Notes: a model not told the origin generated them from the letters alone. DNA of 64,000 nucleotides from Agromyces cavernae (GCF_021044935.1 NZ_JAJNMP010000002.1:620001-684000), one strand, 5' to 3'; counted from the stretch's first letter, positions 16,320-26,323 are shown. Made by a program: numbers and translations.

Positions 16320-17273
16320 TTATTCAGCGGGGGTGGCGGCGGCGTCGGTGGCCTCGGCCTCTTCGACGACCTCGGTGGCCTCGGCCGCTTCGACGACCTC
16401 GGTGGCCTCGGCCGCTTCGACGACCTCGGTGGCCTCGGCGGACGCCTCGACCTCAGCCTCGGCGACCTTCTCGGTCTCGGCCGACGACTGGGCGGGGGTG
16501 GTCTCGGTGCCGGCCTGGAGCAGCTCTTGCTCCCACTCTGCGAGCGGCTCGACGGCCGAGACGTTGCCCTCGGCCTCGGGCTTCTGGTGACGCTCGATGA
16601 GGCCCTCGGCGGCGGCGTCGGCGATGATGCGGGTGAGCAGGCTCACCGAGCGGATCGCGTCGTCGTTGCCCGGGATGGGGTACTGCACCTCGTCGGGGTC
16701 GCAGTTGGTGTCGAGGATGCCGATGACGGGGATGCCGAGCTTCTTGGCCTCGTCGATCGCGAGGTGCTCCTTCTTGGTGTCGACCACCCAGAGCGCCGAG
16801 GGGGTCTTCGACAGGTTGCGGATGCCGCCGAGCGACTTGTGCAGCTTGTCGAGCTCGCGCTTCTTGATGAGGAGCTCCTTCTTGGTGAAGCCGCTCGTGG
16901 TGCCCTCGAAGTCGAGCTCCTCGAGCTCCTTCATGCGCGCGAGGCGCTTGGAGACCGTGGTGAAGTTGGTGAGGAGGCCGCCGAGCCAACGCTGGTTGAC
17001 GTAGGGCTGGCCGACGCGGGTCGCCTGCTCGGCGATCGACTCCTGGGCCTGCTTCTTCGTGCCGACGAAGAGGATCGTGCCGCCGTGGGCGACCGTCTCC
17101 TTGACGAAGTCGTACGCCTTGTCGATGTAGGCGAGCGACTGCTGCAGGTCGATGATGTAGATGCCGGAACGCTCGGTGAAGATGAAGCGCTTCATCTTCG
17201 GGTTCCAACGGCGGGTCTGGTGCCCGAAGTGCACGCCGCTGTCGAGCAGCTGGCGGATGGTGACGACGGCCAT
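16320..17273 (-). CDS. rpsB: 30S ribosomal protein S2 with repetitive acidic tail
   Basis: S2 sits on the head-body junction of the 30S subunit. The true start is ATG at 17271-17273 ([19 protein letters not shown]); the longer open frame upstream is not coding. The core ends near residue 240, and a tail of about 75 residues follows, rich in Ala, Glu and Val, with three near-identical copies of a nine-residue unit (EVVEAAEAT type). Such tails are variable in actinobacterial S2. It leads the rpsB-tsf operon; a candidate TAGAGT -10 lies at 17428-17433. Confidence 0.96.
   Translation of the reverse strand: MAVVTIRQLLDSGVHFGHQTRRWNPKMKRFIFTERSGIYIIDLQQSLAYIDKAYDFVKETVAHGGTILFVGTKKQAQESIAEQATRVGQPYVNQRWLGGLLTNFTTVSKRLARMKELEELDFEGTTSGFTKKELLIKKRELDKLHKSLGGIRNLSKTPSALWVVDTKKEHLAIDEAKKLGIPVIGILDTNCDPDEVQYPIPGNDDAIRSVSLLTRIIADAAAEGLIERHQKPEAEGNVSAVEPLAEWEQELLQAGTETTPAQSSAETEKVAEAEVEASAEATEVVEAAEATEVVEAAEATEVVEEAEATDAAATPAE
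16351..16431 (-). repeat. Three 27-nt tandem repeats in the rpsB tail
   Basis: Units at 16351-16377, 16378-16404 and 16405-16431 are nearly identical (one change between the first two). They encode the Ala/Glu/Val repeat of the S2 C-terminal tail and are a candidate strain-variable minisatellite. Confidence 0.85.
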
Positions 17274-17427
17274 GAGCCGTACTCCTTTGTTCTCAGTTGT
17301 CGCTCGCGCCGGCGGCGCGGAGCCCTGGTGCCCGGCACGGCTCCGCCCTCTGCGAGGAGTGGGACTGAGTGGAGTCGGTGGCCGAATGGCACGCGTAGTC
17401 ACCCCGGCAGGCCGAGGTGCTGTCGAT

Positions 17428-17456
17428 ACTCTACCATCGGCACTCCGCCTCCCCAA
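17428..17456 (-). promoter_or_regulatory. Candidate rpsB-tsf promoter
   Basis: On the minus strand TTGGGG, 17 nt, then TAGAGT gives a plausible sigma-70-type promoter about 155 nt before the rpsB start. The 261-nt gap between rpsB and the divergent peptidase holds no other gene that I can support. Confidence 0.35.
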
Positions 17457-17534
17457 CCACGGCGGACGGTGTCGGGCTGCACAGATCCGCGCGCTCGACC
17501 TGCGCTCGTCCCGCTCCGGGCCAGCATCGGACGC

Positions 17535-18149
17535 ATGACCGATTCCCGCGCCCCTTCCCGTTCCGTTCGTCGCGCGCGCCTCGGGCTTCGCCTCGAGGTG
17601 GGCGCGGCCCTGGCGCTGATCGTCGCACTCGGCGGGGGGCTGGTGGCGATCTCTCCGGCCGCGGCGAGCGCGCTCGGGTTCGCGCCGGCCGCGGTGTCGA
17701 CGACGGGGGCCGGCGCTGCCGCCGCCCCGTCCACCGGCTCCCATGCATGGACCTGGCCCGTGCCTGCGCCGATCCGGGTGGTTTCGCCGTTCCGCGCCCC
17801 GCCCACGCCGTACAAGGCCGGGCACCGCGGCATCGACCTGCTCGTCGAGCCAGCCGCCACGGTCGTCGCGGCCGCACCCGGCACGGTGAGCTACGCGGGC
17901 ATGGTCGCCGGCCGCGGGGTCGTGGCCATCGACCACGGTGACGGGGTGGTGAGCTCGATCGAGCCGGTGGCGGCGTCGGTGGCTCGCGGCGAGGTCGTGT
18001 CGGCCGGCGACGTGATCGGCACGGTCACACAGGGCGGGCACTGCACGGGCGACTGCGTGCACTTCGGGGTGCGGGTGCACGGTGAGTACGTGTCGCCGTT
18101 CCTGTTCCTCGGCGGACTGCCACGAGCCGTGCTGTTGCCGATGGAGTGA
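17535..18149 (+). CDS. Secreted M23/LytM-family peptidase
   Basis: The 204-residue protein has an N-terminal membrane or signal helix (about 20-50) and a C-terminal LytM domain: [36 protein letters not shown] and [15 protein letters not shown]. The M23 metal ligands HxxxD (GHRGID) and HxH-like CVHFG are recognisable, but the usual central HxH motif is not clear, so it could be an inactive LytM regulator of amidases as well as a peptidoglycan endopeptidase. ATG at 17535 gives the best signal sequence. It is divergent from rpsB and convergent with xerC. Confidence 0.85.
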   Translation: MTDSRAPSRSVRRARLGLRLEVGAALALIVALGGGLVAISPAAASALGFAPAAVSTTGAGAAAAPSTGSHAWTWPVPAPIRVVSPFRAPPTPYKAGHRGIDLLVEPAATVVAAAPGTVSYAGMVAGRGVVAIDHGDGVVSSIEPVAASVARGEVVSAGDVIGTVTQGGHCTGDCVHFGVRVHGEYVSPFLFLGGLPRAVLLPME

Positions 18150-18194
18150 TGCCAGGGCGCTCTGAGGGTGAAGCCTGGGCCGGCGCCGGCTCGG

Positions 18195-19124
18195 TCACGC
18201 GCGGGGATGCGCCGTGCGGTAGCTCTCCTTGAGCCGCTCGGCCGAGACATGCGTGTAGATCTGGGTCGTGCCGAGGCTCGCGTGGCCGAGGAACTCCTGC
18301 ACCGCGCGCAGGTCGGCCCCGCCGTCGAGCAGGTGCGTCGCCGCGGTGTGCCGGAATGCGTGCGGCCCGCTCGGGCCGGTGCCGGGGATCTGCTCGAGGA
18401 TCGAGGCGACGAGCCGGTACACGCTGCGCGATCCCATGCGCGCGCCCCGAGCCCCGACGAAGACGGCCGGGGTCGCCGCGCGACCTGCCAGCATCGCGGG
18501 TCGCGCCGACTCGAGGTATCGATCGATCGCCCGCGCCGCCGGGGCACCGTAGGGCACGACCCGTTCCTTCGAGCCCTTGCCGGTCACGCGCACGGTGCGG
18601 CGCCGGCGGTCGAGGTCGCCAAGGTCGAGGCCGACGAGTTCCGAAACGCGCAGGGCCGACGCGTACAGCAGCTCGATGATCGCGAGATCGCGTACGGCGA
18701 CGGGGTCGTCACCCGCTGCACGGGCCGCGAGGCGTGCGAAGGCGCCGTCGAGCGCGGGCGCCCCGACGACGCGCGGGAGGGTGCGCTGGGCGCGCGGTGC
18801 CCTCAGTCGCGCACCCGGGTCGTTCGCGAGGTCACCGCGTCGAGCCATCCAGTGCGTGAATCCCCGAGCGGATGCCGCGCGCCGGGCGATCGTGGCGCGC
18901 GCGAGGCCGCGCTCGGTCGCGACCCACAACCAGTCGCGGAGCACGGTGAGGTCGATGCCCTCGGTGGTCGTGACGCCGCGCTCCTCGGCGAAGGACAGCA
19001 GATCCACGAGATCGGCCCGATACGCCGCGACGGTGTGGCTCGAGTACCCGCGCTCGGTCGTGACGTGCGCGAGGTAGTCGTCGAGGATCGCGTCGAGGCC
19101 CACCCTCTCAGACTGCCCGCTCAT
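18195..19124 (-). CDS. xerC: Tyrosine recombinase XerC-like
   Basis: Tyrosine recombinases of this type resolve chromosome dimers at dif. The 309-residue protein has an N-terminal SAM-like core-binding domain ([19 protein letters not shown]) and a C-terminal catalytic domain with all active residues: Arg in SALRVSEL, Lys in KGSKERVV, HxxR in HAFRHTAA, His in FLGHASL and the nucleophile Tyr in TQIYTHVS. No mobile element surrounds it. The position between rpsB and dprA is its usual housekeeping context in actinobacteria, so XerC is preferred over an integrase. Confidence 0.88.
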   Translation of the reverse strand: MSGQSERVGLDAILDDYLAHVTTERGYSSHTVAAYRADLVDLLSFAEERGVTTTEGIDLTVLRDWLWVATERGLARATIARRAASARGFTHWMARRGDLANDPGARLRAPRAQRTLPRVVGAPALDGAFARLAARAAGDDPVAVRDLAIIELLYASALRVSELVGLDLGDLDRRRRTVRVTGKGSKERVVPYGAPAARAIDRYLESARPAMLAGRAATPAVFVGARGARMGSRSVYRLVASILEQIPGTGPSGPHAFRHTAATHLLDGGADLRAVQEFLGHASLGTTQIYTHVSAERLKESYRTAHPRA

Positions 19125-19180
19125 GGGGCCGACGGCACGACGGCGCGCTGACTCGGGCCGGCTTCGCGGCTGCGGACGAC

Positions 19181-20089
19181 TCAGGGCGTGGGCTTGCGCG
19201 AGAACCGTTCGAGCCGCTCGTCGGGCGCGAGCGCTTCGACCTCGGCGAGCAACTCGTGGCCCAGGTGGGAGACCACCGGGAACGACCCGACCGGCACCAC
19301 CGACGTCACGACGCCATCGTCGAACAGGTGCACGAGGTTGAACGATCGACCGCCGTCGACGCCGACGAGTTCACGCGGCGCTGCCGACGCGTCGATCGTG
19401 TAGGCCGTCGCCCCGGCGACCGCGACCGGGATGCCGGCGAAGCTGCCGTTCGTCGGATAGTGCAGGTGTCCGCCGAGGATGAGCCGCACGTCGCGGTCGC
19501 GCACGACCCCGGCCAGTTCGTCTTGGCCGCGCAGCTCGAGCACGTCCATGAGCGCGACCGGGGTCGCGATCGGCGCGTGGTGCATCGCGAGGATGGTGCC
19601 GTTCGGCGCCGGGGCTTCGAGGGCGGCATCGAGCCATGCGATCGCGGCCTCGTCGAGCTCGCCGTGGTGGTAGCCGGGCACCGTGGTGTCGAGCGCGATG
19701 ATGCGGAGCCCGTCGACGTCGACCATGTGGTGCACGGGCCCCGGGTCGGCGGCCGGGGTGTCGAGCAGGTCGCGTCGGAACGGCGAGCGTTCGTCGTGGT
19801 TTCCCATGACCCAGACGAGTCGAGCCTCGGCAGCTGCGGCGATCGGCTCGAGCACGGCGCGCACCCTCGCATACGCGTCGGCCTCGCCGAGGTCGGCGAC
19901 GTCACCGGTGACGACGATCGCGTCGAGCGCGGTGCCGAATCGTTCGAGCTGTCGCGCCGTCTGCGAGAGGGCGCTCACCGTGTCGGCGACCCCGCCGAGC
20001 GGAGCCCCGCCGTCGAGCAGGTGGGTGTCGCTCACGTGCGCGATCACCTGCCTCGCCACCGGATACCTGCCGAGTTGCGGTTGCACCAT
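19181..20089 (-). CDS. Metallophosphoesterase (CpdA-like phosphodiesterase)
   Basis: The 302-residue protein carries the calcineurin-like two-metal motif set: HVSDTHLL (DxH), [10 protein letters not shown] (GD), VMGNHDERS (GNHD), AMHHAPI and GGHLHYP (GHxH). This is the pattern of class III cyclic-nucleotide phosphodiesterases such as CpdA and Rv0805. The C-terminal extension of about 60 residues is rich in hydrophobic and acidic residues, as in Rv0805-like proteins. The substrate could be cAMP or another phosphodiester. It is a separate gene between xerC and dprA. Confidence 0.85.
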   Translation of the reverse strand: MVQPQLGRYPVARQVIAHVSDTHLLDGGAPLGGVADTVSALSQTARQLERFGTALDAIVVTGDVADLGEADAYARVRAVLEPIAAAAEARLVWVMGNHDERSPFRRDLLDTPAADPGPVHHMVDVDGLRIIALDTTVPGYHHGELDEAAIAWLDAALEAPAPNGTILAMHHAPIATPVALMDVLELRGQDELAGVVRDRDVRLILGGHLHYPTNGSFAGIPVAVAGATAYTIDASAAPRELVGVDGGRSFNLVHLFDDGVVTSVVPVGSFPVVSHLGHELLAEVEALAPDERLERFSRKPTP

Positions 20090-20153
20090 CTCGCCCTCCC
20101 CCGGTCAGCCTAGAGTGTGCCTCCGATGCGGCGGGGCGAGGCGCGCGCTCGAA

Positions 20154-21395
20154 TCAGCACGCGGTGCGCCGCCGCAGCCAGCGTCCGTCTCGTCGTACGA
20201 CGACGCCGTCGGCTTCGAGTTCGCCGAGCACCGACATCACCTTCGACGAGACCACCCCGCTGCGCTGCACGATCTCGCCGAGCTCGCGCGGAGTGCGTGT
20301 GCTGAGTTCGTCGAGCACGCGCATGCCGTCGGGTGTCTCCCCTACGCCGCCCCAGCCGGGTCCGAGGCCCGCGAGCGTCGGTGTCGCAGCGCCGATCGCG
20401 AGCTCGGCCATCTGTGCGGCGTCGACCACGCAGACCGCGTCGTATTCGCGCAGCAGCCGGTGGCACCCTGCCGACGCGGGGCTCGTCACCGGTCCGGGCA
20501 CGGCGCCGAGCGGACGGCCGAGGGCCGAGGCGTGGCCGGCGGTGTTGATCGACCCCGACCGCAGTCCCGCCTCGAGGACGACGGTCGCATCGCTCGCCGC
20601 GGCGATCAATCGGTTCCGTTCGAGGAACCTCCACTTGGTCGGGGCGGTGCCGCACGGGACCTCGGAGACGACCGCTCCGTTGCTCGACGCGATGCGCGTC
20701 AGCAGCGACTCGTGCCCCATCGGATAGAACCGGTCGATGCCGCCGGCGAGGAACGCGACCGTCGTGCCGTCGCTGGCGAGGGCCGCCCTGTGGGCCATGC
20801 CATCGATGCCGTACGCCCCGCCCGACACCACGACGAACCCTCGATCGGAGAGTCCGGCCGACGCCTCACCGGCGACGTGCTCCCCGTATCCGGTCGCGGC
20901 CCGCGCCCCCACGAGCGCGATCGACGGGGCACCGCCGGCGAGCACGTCGATGCGCCCGCGTACCCAGAGACCGAGAGGTGCGTGCCGTTCGAGATCGTGC
21001 AGGCCGGCCGGCCACTCGGCGTCGCCCGGAAACAGGAACCGTGCACCGACCCGCGAAGCCTGGCCGATCGATCGCGTGAATCGCATCTGGTCGACGCGTG
21101 GCGTCCAGCGTTTGAGGCCGTCCTCGGCTTCCTTCGGTGAGATCGCCTCACCGGCGTCGCCCACGACATCGACGAGCTTCTGCGCCGAGCACCGCGCGAG
21201 CAGCAGCTCGGCGGCACCGACCGCGCCGACCGCGGACACCACGCGTCCGAGCACGCCGTCGCCGGGTTCGGCGAGCACGCCGAGCACGATGCGCGCGGTC
21301 GGCTCGAGCGACTCGCGAAGGTCCCTCACCGCTCGGGGCCGCAGCACGGCGAGCACCTCCCGGTGCTCGGAAGCGAGCCTCTGGATCGTGTTCAT
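20154..21395 (-). CDS. dprA: DNA-processing protein DprA
   Basis: DprA loads RecA on incoming single-stranded DNA. The 413-residue protein starts at ATG 21393-21395 (MNTIQRLASEH), overlapping the comM stop as ATGA. The Rossmann-like core shows LVGARAATGYGEHVA, VVSGGAYGIDGMAH and VAFLAGGIDRFYP, and a C-terminal winged-helix DML1-like domain follows (about 345-413). It sits in the conserved yraN-comM-dprA run of actinobacteria. Confidence 0.95.
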   Translation of the reverse strand: MNTIQRLASEHREVLAVLRPRAVRDLRESLEPTARIVLGVLAEPGDGVLGRVVSAVGAVGAAELLLARCSAQKLVDVVGDAGEAISPKEAEDGLKRWTPRVDQMRFTRSIGQASRVGARFLFPGDAEWPAGLHDLERHAPLGLWVRGRIDVLAGGAPSIALVGARAATGYGEHVAGEASAGLSDRGFVVVSGGAYGIDGMAHRAALASDGTTVAFLAGGIDRFYPMGHESLLTRIASSNGAVVSEVPCGTAPTKWRFLERNRLIAAASDATVVLEAGLRSGSINTAGHASALGRPLGAVPGPVTSPASAGCHRLLREYDAVCVVDAAQMAELAIGAATPTLAGLGPGWGGVGETPDGMRVLDELSTRTPRELGEIVQRSGVVSSKVMSVLGELEADGVVVRRDGRWLRRRTAC

Positions 21396-22945
21396 CGCTC
21401 GATTCCCTTCTTGAAGAACAACGCCCGGGTGACATGCTCGGCGCGAGGCACCGCCGCGCCGTCGAGATCGGCCAGGGTCCACGCGACCTTGAGCACGCGG
21501 TCGTAGCCGCGCATCGTGATGCCGCCGCGTTCGAGGGACCGATCGAGCGCCGCGGTGGCGCGGCCGCCCGGATGGAGTCGCCCGGCGCCGCGGAGCCACG
21601 GACCGGGCATCTCCGCGTTCGTGCGCCAGGGGGTTCCCCGCAGTCGCTGGGCGGCGACCGCTCGCGCGTCGATGACCTTCGCCTGCGCGTCGGCGCTCGA
21701 CATGCGGGGCTTCTCGCCCGCCGCGCGCAATGCCGCAAGGGTGATGCGCGGCACCCGCAGTTGCACGTCGACGCGATCGAGCAGTGGGCCCGAGATGCGC
21801 CCGAGGTACCGGCGCCGAGCGATCGGCGGACACGTGCACTCGGCCGTTCCGTCGTTGCCGCACGGACAGGGGTTCGCGGCGAGCACGAGCTGGAATCTCG
21901 CCGGGAAGCTGGCGACGGCATTCGCCCGGTGGATCGCGATCGTGCCCGACTCGAGCGGTTGGCGCAGCACGTCGAGCACGGCGGACGGGAACTCGGGCGC
22001 CTCGTCGAGGAACAGCACGCCGTGCGACGCACGGGCCGCGGCACCCGGGCGGATGAGGCGGCTGCCGCCGCCGACCATCGCCGCGGCGGTCGCCGTATGG
22101 TGCGGGGCTTCATACGGCGGTCGGAACGAGAGCCCCGACGCGGGTCTCATCCCTGCGAGCGACCGGATGGAGGCGACTTCGAGCGCCGCGTCGGCGTCGA
22201 GATCGGGCAGGATGCCGGGCAGTCGCGACGCGAGCATGGTCTTGCCCGCGCCGGGAGGGCCGAGCAGGTACACGTGGTGGCCGCCGGCCGCAGCCACGAG
22301 CATGCCCTCGACGGCGTCATCGTTGCCGCTCACATCGGCGAGGTCGCCGGGAACCTCGATTCCGGTGTCGGCCGCCGTCGGCCCCGTGGCCGTCGTCGCC
22401 GAGGGCACCGTCTCGACCTCGCGTTCGTCGTATTCGCCGCCGTGCCAGATCGCCGCCTCGAGCAGCGATGCGACCCCGACGACGCGGATTCCGGGAACGA
22501 GCGCCGCTTCGGTCGCACTCCCGGCCGGCACCATGACCGTTTCGTGGCCGGCGCGCGCCGCTGCCAGCACCGCAGGGAGGATGCCGTCGATCGGACGCAG
22601 CCGACCATCGAGGCCGAGCTCGCCGAGGTGCACGACGCGATCAACGGACTGGGGCGAGATCTCGCCGGCCGCCGCGAGGCAGGCGACCGCGATGGCGAGG
22701 TCGAACCCCGAGCCGTGCTTCGGCAGCGCGGCCGGCGAGAGGTTGACCGTCAGCCGACGCGATGGCAGCGGGCAGCCGGCGTTGATCGCGGCCGACCTCA
22801 CGCGGTCGCGGGCCTCGCCGAGCGCCGCATCGGGCAGGCCGATGATGATGAAGGCGGGCAGTTGCGACGACAGGTCGGCCTCGACCTCGACGATCGAGCC
22901 GGCGAGCCCGAGCAGGGCGACCGAGCGCGTGCGGGCGACGGGCAT
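21392..22945 (-). CDS. comM: YifB/ComM-family Mg-chelatase-like AAA ATPase
   Basis: ComM is a hexameric helicase that extends branch migration during natural transformation. The 517-residue protein begins MPVARTRSVALLGLAG at 22945. It has an N-terminal Lon-like S5 fold domain, a Walker A motif LLGPPGAGKTML, Walker B GVLFLDEAPEF and a C-terminal Mg-chelatase-like domain. Zinc-type cysteines occur in NPCPCGNDGTAECTCPP. The start shares one base with the yraN stop and the stop overlaps the dprA start, so the three genes are translationally linked. Confidence 0.93.
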   Translation of the reverse strand: MPVARTRSVALLGLAGSIVEVEADLSSQLPAFIIIGLPDAALGEARDRVRSAAINAGCPLPSRRLTVNLSPAALPKHGSGFDLAIAVACLAAAGEISPQSVDRVVHLGELGLDGRLRPIDGILPAVLAAARAGHETVMVPAGSATEAALVPGIRVVGVASLLEAAIWHGGEYDEREVETVPSATTATGPTAADTGIEVPGDLADVSGNDDAVEGMLVAAAGGHHVYLLGPPGAGKTMLASRLPGILPDLDADAALEVASIRSLAGMRPASGLSFRPPYEAPHHTATAAAMVGGGSRLIRPGAAARASHGVLFLDEAPEFPSAVLDVLRQPLESGTIAIHRANAVASFPARFQLVLAANPCPCGNDGTAECTCPPIARRRYLGRISGPLLDRVDVQLRVPRITLAALRAAGEKPRMSSADAQAKVIDARAVAAQRLRGTPWRTNAEMPGPWLRGAGRLHPGGRATAALDRSLERGGITMRGYDRVLKVAWTLADLDGAAVPRAEHVTRALFFKKGIER

Positions 22946-23301
22946 CAGCTGATCCCCTCGAGGTGCTCGATGAGCGCGGGGGCCTCGGCGGGGACCAGCA
23001 CGGCGACCGCGTCGATGCGGATGCGCACCGCCGACGACTCGCTCGCCTCGCACCAGGCGATGGCCAACCGCCGCAGCCGTGCGAGCTTGATCGGCGTGAT
23101 CGCTTCGAACGGATGCCCGTAGTCGCCGTTCGAGCGTGTCTTCACCTCGATGAAGACGAGATCGCCGCCGTCTTCGGCGACGATGTCGATCTCACCCAGC
23201 CGGCATCGCCAGTTGCGCTCGAGCACCGACATGCCCCGTGCCTCGAGGTGGTCGACTGCGAGCTGTTCGCCGCGCCGACCGAGTTCCGCGTTGTGCGCCA
23301 T
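22945..23301 (-). CDS. YraN/UPF0102 family nuclease-fold protein
   Basis: This 118-residue protein belongs to the UPF0102 family with a PD-(D/E)XK nuclease fold: LGEIDIVAEDGGDLVFIEVK carries the Asp, Glu and Lys of the motif, followed by TRSNGDYGHPFEA. Its function is unproven but it co-occurs with comM and dprA. ATG at 23301 is chosen because GGAGG lies five bases upstream; an in-frame GTG two codons earlier overlaps that ribosome site. Confidence 0.9.
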   Translation of the reverse strand: MAHNAELGRRGEQLAVDHLEARGMSVLERNWRCRLGEIDIVAEDGGDLVFIEVKTRSNGDYGHPFEAITPIKLARLRRLAIAWCEASESSAVRIRIDAVAVLVPAEAPALIEHLEGIS

Positions 23302-23416
23302 GTGCACCTCCGCGAACAGCGTCGCGGAGGGACATCCGTCGGCCGGATCGCAGCGGTCTCACCGTGCAGAACCGACGCCCGGCTCCGACTGTCGAGGACG
23401 AGTGCGGCGGCGAGCG

Positions 23417-23746
23417 CTACTCGTCGAGCGCGAGCTCCTTCGGGAGCTCGAACTCCCGGGTCGCGAGCTCTTCGACGTTCACGTCCTTGAAGGTGAGCAC
23501 GCGCACGGCCTTGACGAACCGGTCGGCGCGATAGACGTCCCAGACCCAGACGTCTTTCATCGTGAGCTCGAAGTAGAAGTCGTGCTCGGTGTCGCGTCGT
23601 ACGAGCTCGACCTCGTTCGCGAGGTAGAACCGTCGCTCGGTCTCGACCACGTACTTGAACTGCGCGACGATGTCGCGGTATTCGCGGTACAGGGCCAGCT
23701 CGACCTCGCGGTCGTAATCTTCGAACTCGTCCTCATCCATCGGCAT
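23417..23746 (-). CDS. DUF2469 family protein
   Basis: This 109-residue acidic protein matches the actinobacterial DUF2469 family: DEDEFEDYDREVELALYREY at the N-terminus and FELTMKDVWVWDVYR in the middle. No function is known. It is almost always found beside rnhB and yraN, as here, immediately downstream of rnhB with no gap. It is the most invariant small unknown of the region and may act in RNA or DNA processing with its neighbours, which is only a context guess. Confidence 0.88.
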   Translation of the reverse strand: MPMDEDEFEDYDREVELALYREYRDIVAQFKYVVETERRFYLANEVELVRRDTEHDFYFELTMKDVWVWDVYRADRFVKAVRVLTFKDVNVEELATREFELPKELALDE

Positions 23747-24427
23747 TCATCCTACGCTGAGGTCGAAGAGCGTCGGCGCCTCGGGCCCCCGCTCGTGCAG
23801 CCAGGTCTTGCGGTGCAGCTCGCTCGCGCCGTGCTCGTCGATGGCCGCGAAATGGGCGCGGCTCGAGTAGCCCTTGTTCTCGTCCCAGGCGTACAGCGGG
23901 GTGGCATCGTGCGCGCGGCGCATGCCGCCGTCGCGGTGCACCTTGGCGATGACGGATGCCGCTGCCACGGACGCGCAGTCGCGGTCGGCCTTGATGCGCG
24001 TCGAGACCCGGGCCCGGTGCTCGATGGCGCCGCTCAGCCAGTCGTGGTTGCCGTCGAGGATGAGCGGAAGCTCGATCGCGTCGACGGGCAGCTCGAGGGC
24101 TGCGAACGCCCGCGCGCCGGCGAGCCCGAGGCAGGCCATGATGCCGAGTTCGTCGATCTCTGCGGCACTCGCCTCGCCGACCGACCACGATCGCACCCAT
24201 GCGGCTGCACGAGGCGCCATCGCCTCGCGGCGCGGCTCGGTCATGAGCTTCGAGTCGCGAAGGCCGGCCGGCATTCGGCGCACCCCGGCGTCGATGACCA
24301 CCATGCCGACCGCGACCGGACCGGCGAGCGCACCGCGACCCACCTCGTCGCACGCGAGCACGAGCGGCGCACCCTCGTCGAACAGCACGCGTTCGACGCG
24401 CAGGTTGGGGATGACGGAGGGCGACAT
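23747..24427 (-). CDS. rnhB: Ribonuclease HII
   Basis: RNase HII removes ribonucleotides from DNA-RNA hybrids. The 226-residue protein starts at ATG 24425-24427 (MSPSVIPNLRVERVLF). It has the catalytic pattern CDEVGRGALAGPVAVG (Asp-Glu), DSKLM and a later Asp in IKADRDCASVAAASVIAKV. The start shares one base with the lepB stop (TGATG). The gene order lepB-rnhB-DUF2469 is standard for actinobacteria. Confidence 0.96.
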   Translation of the reverse strand: MSPSVIPNLRVERVLFDEGAPLVLACDEVGRGALAGPVAVGMVVIDAGVRRMPAGLRDSKLMTEPRREAMAPRAAAWVRSWSVGEASAAEIDELGIMACLGLAGARAFAALELPVDAIELPLILDGNHDWLSGAIEHRARVSTRIKADRDCASVAAASVIAKVHRDGGMRRAHDATPLYAWDENKGYSSRAHFAAIDEHGASELHRKTWLHERGPEAPTLFDLSVG

Positions 24428-25170
24428 CAGCCCGCCGCCTCCTCGACGCCGTCGAAGACCGCCGGGTAGTTGTCGAGCCACGCCCAGTGCGAGATCGGCC
24501 AGCTCACCACGAACGCTCGGCCGACGACGTTGTCGACCGGGACGAACCCCTCGAGCGGGGTTCCGCCGTTGTAGCGCGAGTCCTTCGAGTTGTAGCGGTT
24601 GTCGCCCATGACCCAGAGCGAGTCGTCGGGGACGGTCACGTCGAAATCGAGCTCGGACACCTTGGTCGTGCCGGGCGGCAGGGCGACGTACGGCTCGTCG
24701 AGGGGCACGCCGTTGACGCTCATCTGGCCGAGGGCGTTGCAGCACACGACCTCGTCGCCGGGCATGCCGATGACCCGCTTGACGAGATGGTCGTTCGAGT
24801 CGGGCGCCGAGAGACCCACGAAGGCGAGGAACCAGTCGACCGCGGCGACGAGCGGCGGCTGCGAGGGGTCGACCCTCGCCGGCAGCCACCCGCCCGGGTC
24901 CTTGAACACCACGACATCGCCGTGCTGGATGGGCGCCAGGTCGGGCACGAGCTGATTGACGATGATGCGATCGTCTTGCACGAGCGTCTGCTCCATCGAT
25001 GCCGATGGGATGAAGAACGATCGGATGAGGAACGTCTTGATGAGGAACGACACCAGCACCGCCACCAAGAAGATGACGAGGAGGTCGCGGAAGAACAGCA
25101 GCGTGCTGCGCTTCCTGCGTGCTGATGCCGAGCCCGCGCGTTCAGTACGCGTGCTTGTGTCTTCTGTCAT
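24427..25170 (-). CDS. lepB: Signal peptidase I
   Basis: LepB cleaves signal peptides of exported proteins on the outer face of the membrane. The 247-residue protein has one N-terminal membrane helix (about 25-47), the catalytic Ser58 in IPSASMEQTL, the general base Lys131 in HLVKRVIGMPGDEV, and the later signature VMGDNRYNSKDSR. It follows rplS on the same strand after a hairpin and leads lepB-rnhB. Confidence 0.96.
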   Translation of the reverse strand: MTEDTSTRTERAGSASARRKRSTLLFFRDLLVIFLVAVLVSFLIKTFLIRSFFIPSASMEQTLVQDDRIIVNQLVPDLAPIQHGDVVVFKDPGGWLPARVDPSQPPLVAAVDWFLAFVGLSAPDSNDHLVKRVIGMPGDEVVCCNALGQMSVNGVPLDEPYVALPPGTTKVSELDFDVTVPDDSLWVMGDNRYNSKDSRYNGGTPLEGFVPVDNVVGRAFVVSWPISHWAWLDNYPAVFDGVEEAAG

Positions 25171-25182
25171 TTAACCGCCCGA

Positions 25183-25209
25183 GCTCCCCACCATTCTAAG
25201 GTGGGGAGC
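25183..25209. terminator. Hairpin between rplS and lepB
   Basis: GCTCCCCACC (25183-25192) pairs perfectly with GGTGGGGAGC (25200-25209) around a 7-nt loop. It lies just downstream of rplS and just upstream of lepB. There is no U-run, which is common for actinobacterial terminators, so attenuation rather than full termination is possible. Confidence 0.7.
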
Positions 25210-25251
25210 CCGGGTTCGAGTTCGCGTGGCGTGCGATTCGCGCGAGGCGGA

Positions 25252-25599
25252 TCAGCTGTCGCGCTTCTCCTTGATCTTGGCCTTCTTGCCGCGGAGCTTG
25301 CGCAGGTAGTACAGCTTCGCGCGACGCACGTCACCGCGGGTGACGATCTCGATGTGATCGATGACCGGCGAGTGCACGGGGAACTTGCGCTCGACGCCGA
25401 CCTGGAAGCTGACCTTGCGGACGGTGAAGGTCTCGCGCACGCCCTCGCCCGAACGGCCGATGACGACGCCCTGGAAGACCTGGATGCGCGAACGCGTGCC
25501 TTCGATGATGTTCACGTGCACCTTGACGGTGTCGCCGGGGCGGAAGTCGGGGATGTCCGACTTCAGGCTCGCGGCGTCGACGTGGTCGAGGATGTGCAT
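25252..25599 (-). CDS. rplS: 50S ribosomal protein L19
   Basis: L19 lies at the 30S-50S interface. The 115-residue protein begins [19 protein letters not shown] at ATG 25597-25599 and contains [19 protein letters not shown] and the [17 protein letters not shown] core; the C-terminus is Lys/Arg-rich. In most bacteria rplS directly follows trmD; here they are about 13 kb apart. A long leader of about 135 nt precedes it. Confidence 0.97.
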   Translation of the reverse strand: MHILDHVDAASLKSDIPDFRPGDTVKVHVNIIEGTRSRIQVFQGVVIGRSGEGVRETFTVRKVSFQVGVERKFPVHSPVIDHIEIVTRGDVRRAKLYYLRKLRGKKAKIKEKRDS

Positions 25600-25734
25600 G
25601 ATGGTTCGCTCTCTGCGCCCGCCACCGGTCGAACGCGGATCTGGAAATGGAAGTGTCTGGTGCCGCCCGCGCGAACACTCGATGAACGATCGCGCTGTGC
25701 GTGCTCCCCGGAGGCAGAGCTCTGCGGCGGCACA

Positions 25735-25771
25735 ATCGTCCATTCTGCCATGCCGGGTGCCCGTCAGGCAA
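25735..25771 (-). promoter_or_regulatory. Candidate rplS promoter
   Basis: On the minus strand TTGCCT, 18 nt, CAGAAT forms a plausible promoter about 140 nt upstream of rplS. The block TGGCAGAAT around the -10 is also found at the same place before rpsP (40714-40725), which supports both. The remaining 208-nt gap holds no gene that I can support. Confidence 0.5.
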
Positions 25772-25807
25772 AGCGGGCGAGCGGATGACCCGGGCGCGAG
25801 GCTCCCG

Positions 25808-26323
25808 TCAGTCGCGCACCTCGTGCACGATGATGACCTCGCCGTCGTCGTCGGGCCCTCCGCCCGTCGACGACCCGCCGGCGCCGGCGGGCCCGCCCGG
25901 CGCACCCTGCTGCTGGGCGGCGAGTCGTTCGAACTCGGCCATCGAGGCCTTCATTCGCTGTGCGCCGTCGGAGATGAGCTGCCACAGCGAGAACCAGAAT
26001 GCCGCGATCGCGCCGATGACCGCGAACACCGCGAACCAGGCGCCGCCGGAACCGTAGAAGCCCGTGGCGATGATGGACGCGTGCCAGGCGCCGAGCACGC
26101 CGACGTCGATCCATGAGACCGCACGTTCGGCGCGCACCGTCGGGCGGGCGTTGACGAGCAGCGCCACGATGCCGAGCGCGATGAACGCCACGGGCACCAC
26201 GATGGCCAGGCCGAGTGTGCCCCAGCCGCCCGAGCCGAACACGGCCCAGCCCACGAGAAGCCACACCGGCAGCGCGATGATCGCGATGAACTGCCAGCGG
26301 TAGAAGAGGCGCCGGAGGAGCAT
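25808..26323 (-). CDS. Small multi-helix membrane protein of unknown function
   Basis: I do not recognise this 171-residue protein. It has about four hydrophobic helices: [18 protein letters not shown], a second at about 33-57, then [21 protein letters not shown] and [19 protein letters not shown], and a hydrophilic tail rich in Gly, Gln and Asp that ends [12 protein letters not shown] at 26323 has no clear ribosome site. It is divergent from map. Its base composition matches the neighbours. Confidence 0.7.
   Translation of the reverse strand: MLLRRLFYRWQFIAIIALPVWLLVGWAVFGSGGWGTLGLAIVVPVAFIALGIVALLVNARPTVRAERAVSWIDVGVLGAWHASIIATGFYGSGGAWFAVFAVIGAIAAFWFSLWQLISDGAQRMKASMAEFERLAAQQQGAPGGPAGAGGSSTGGGPDDDGEVIIVHEVRD

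Noticed and set aside
17274-18080. Upstream extension of the rpsB frame
   Set aside because: The S2 homology starts at [10 protein letters not shown] (17273), and the extension lies antisense to the LytM-type peptidase gene.
18195-19124. XerC-like recombinase as a sign of an integrated element
   Set aside because: No repeats, tRNA or phage genes flank it, and the rpsB-xerC-dprA setting is the housekeeping one.
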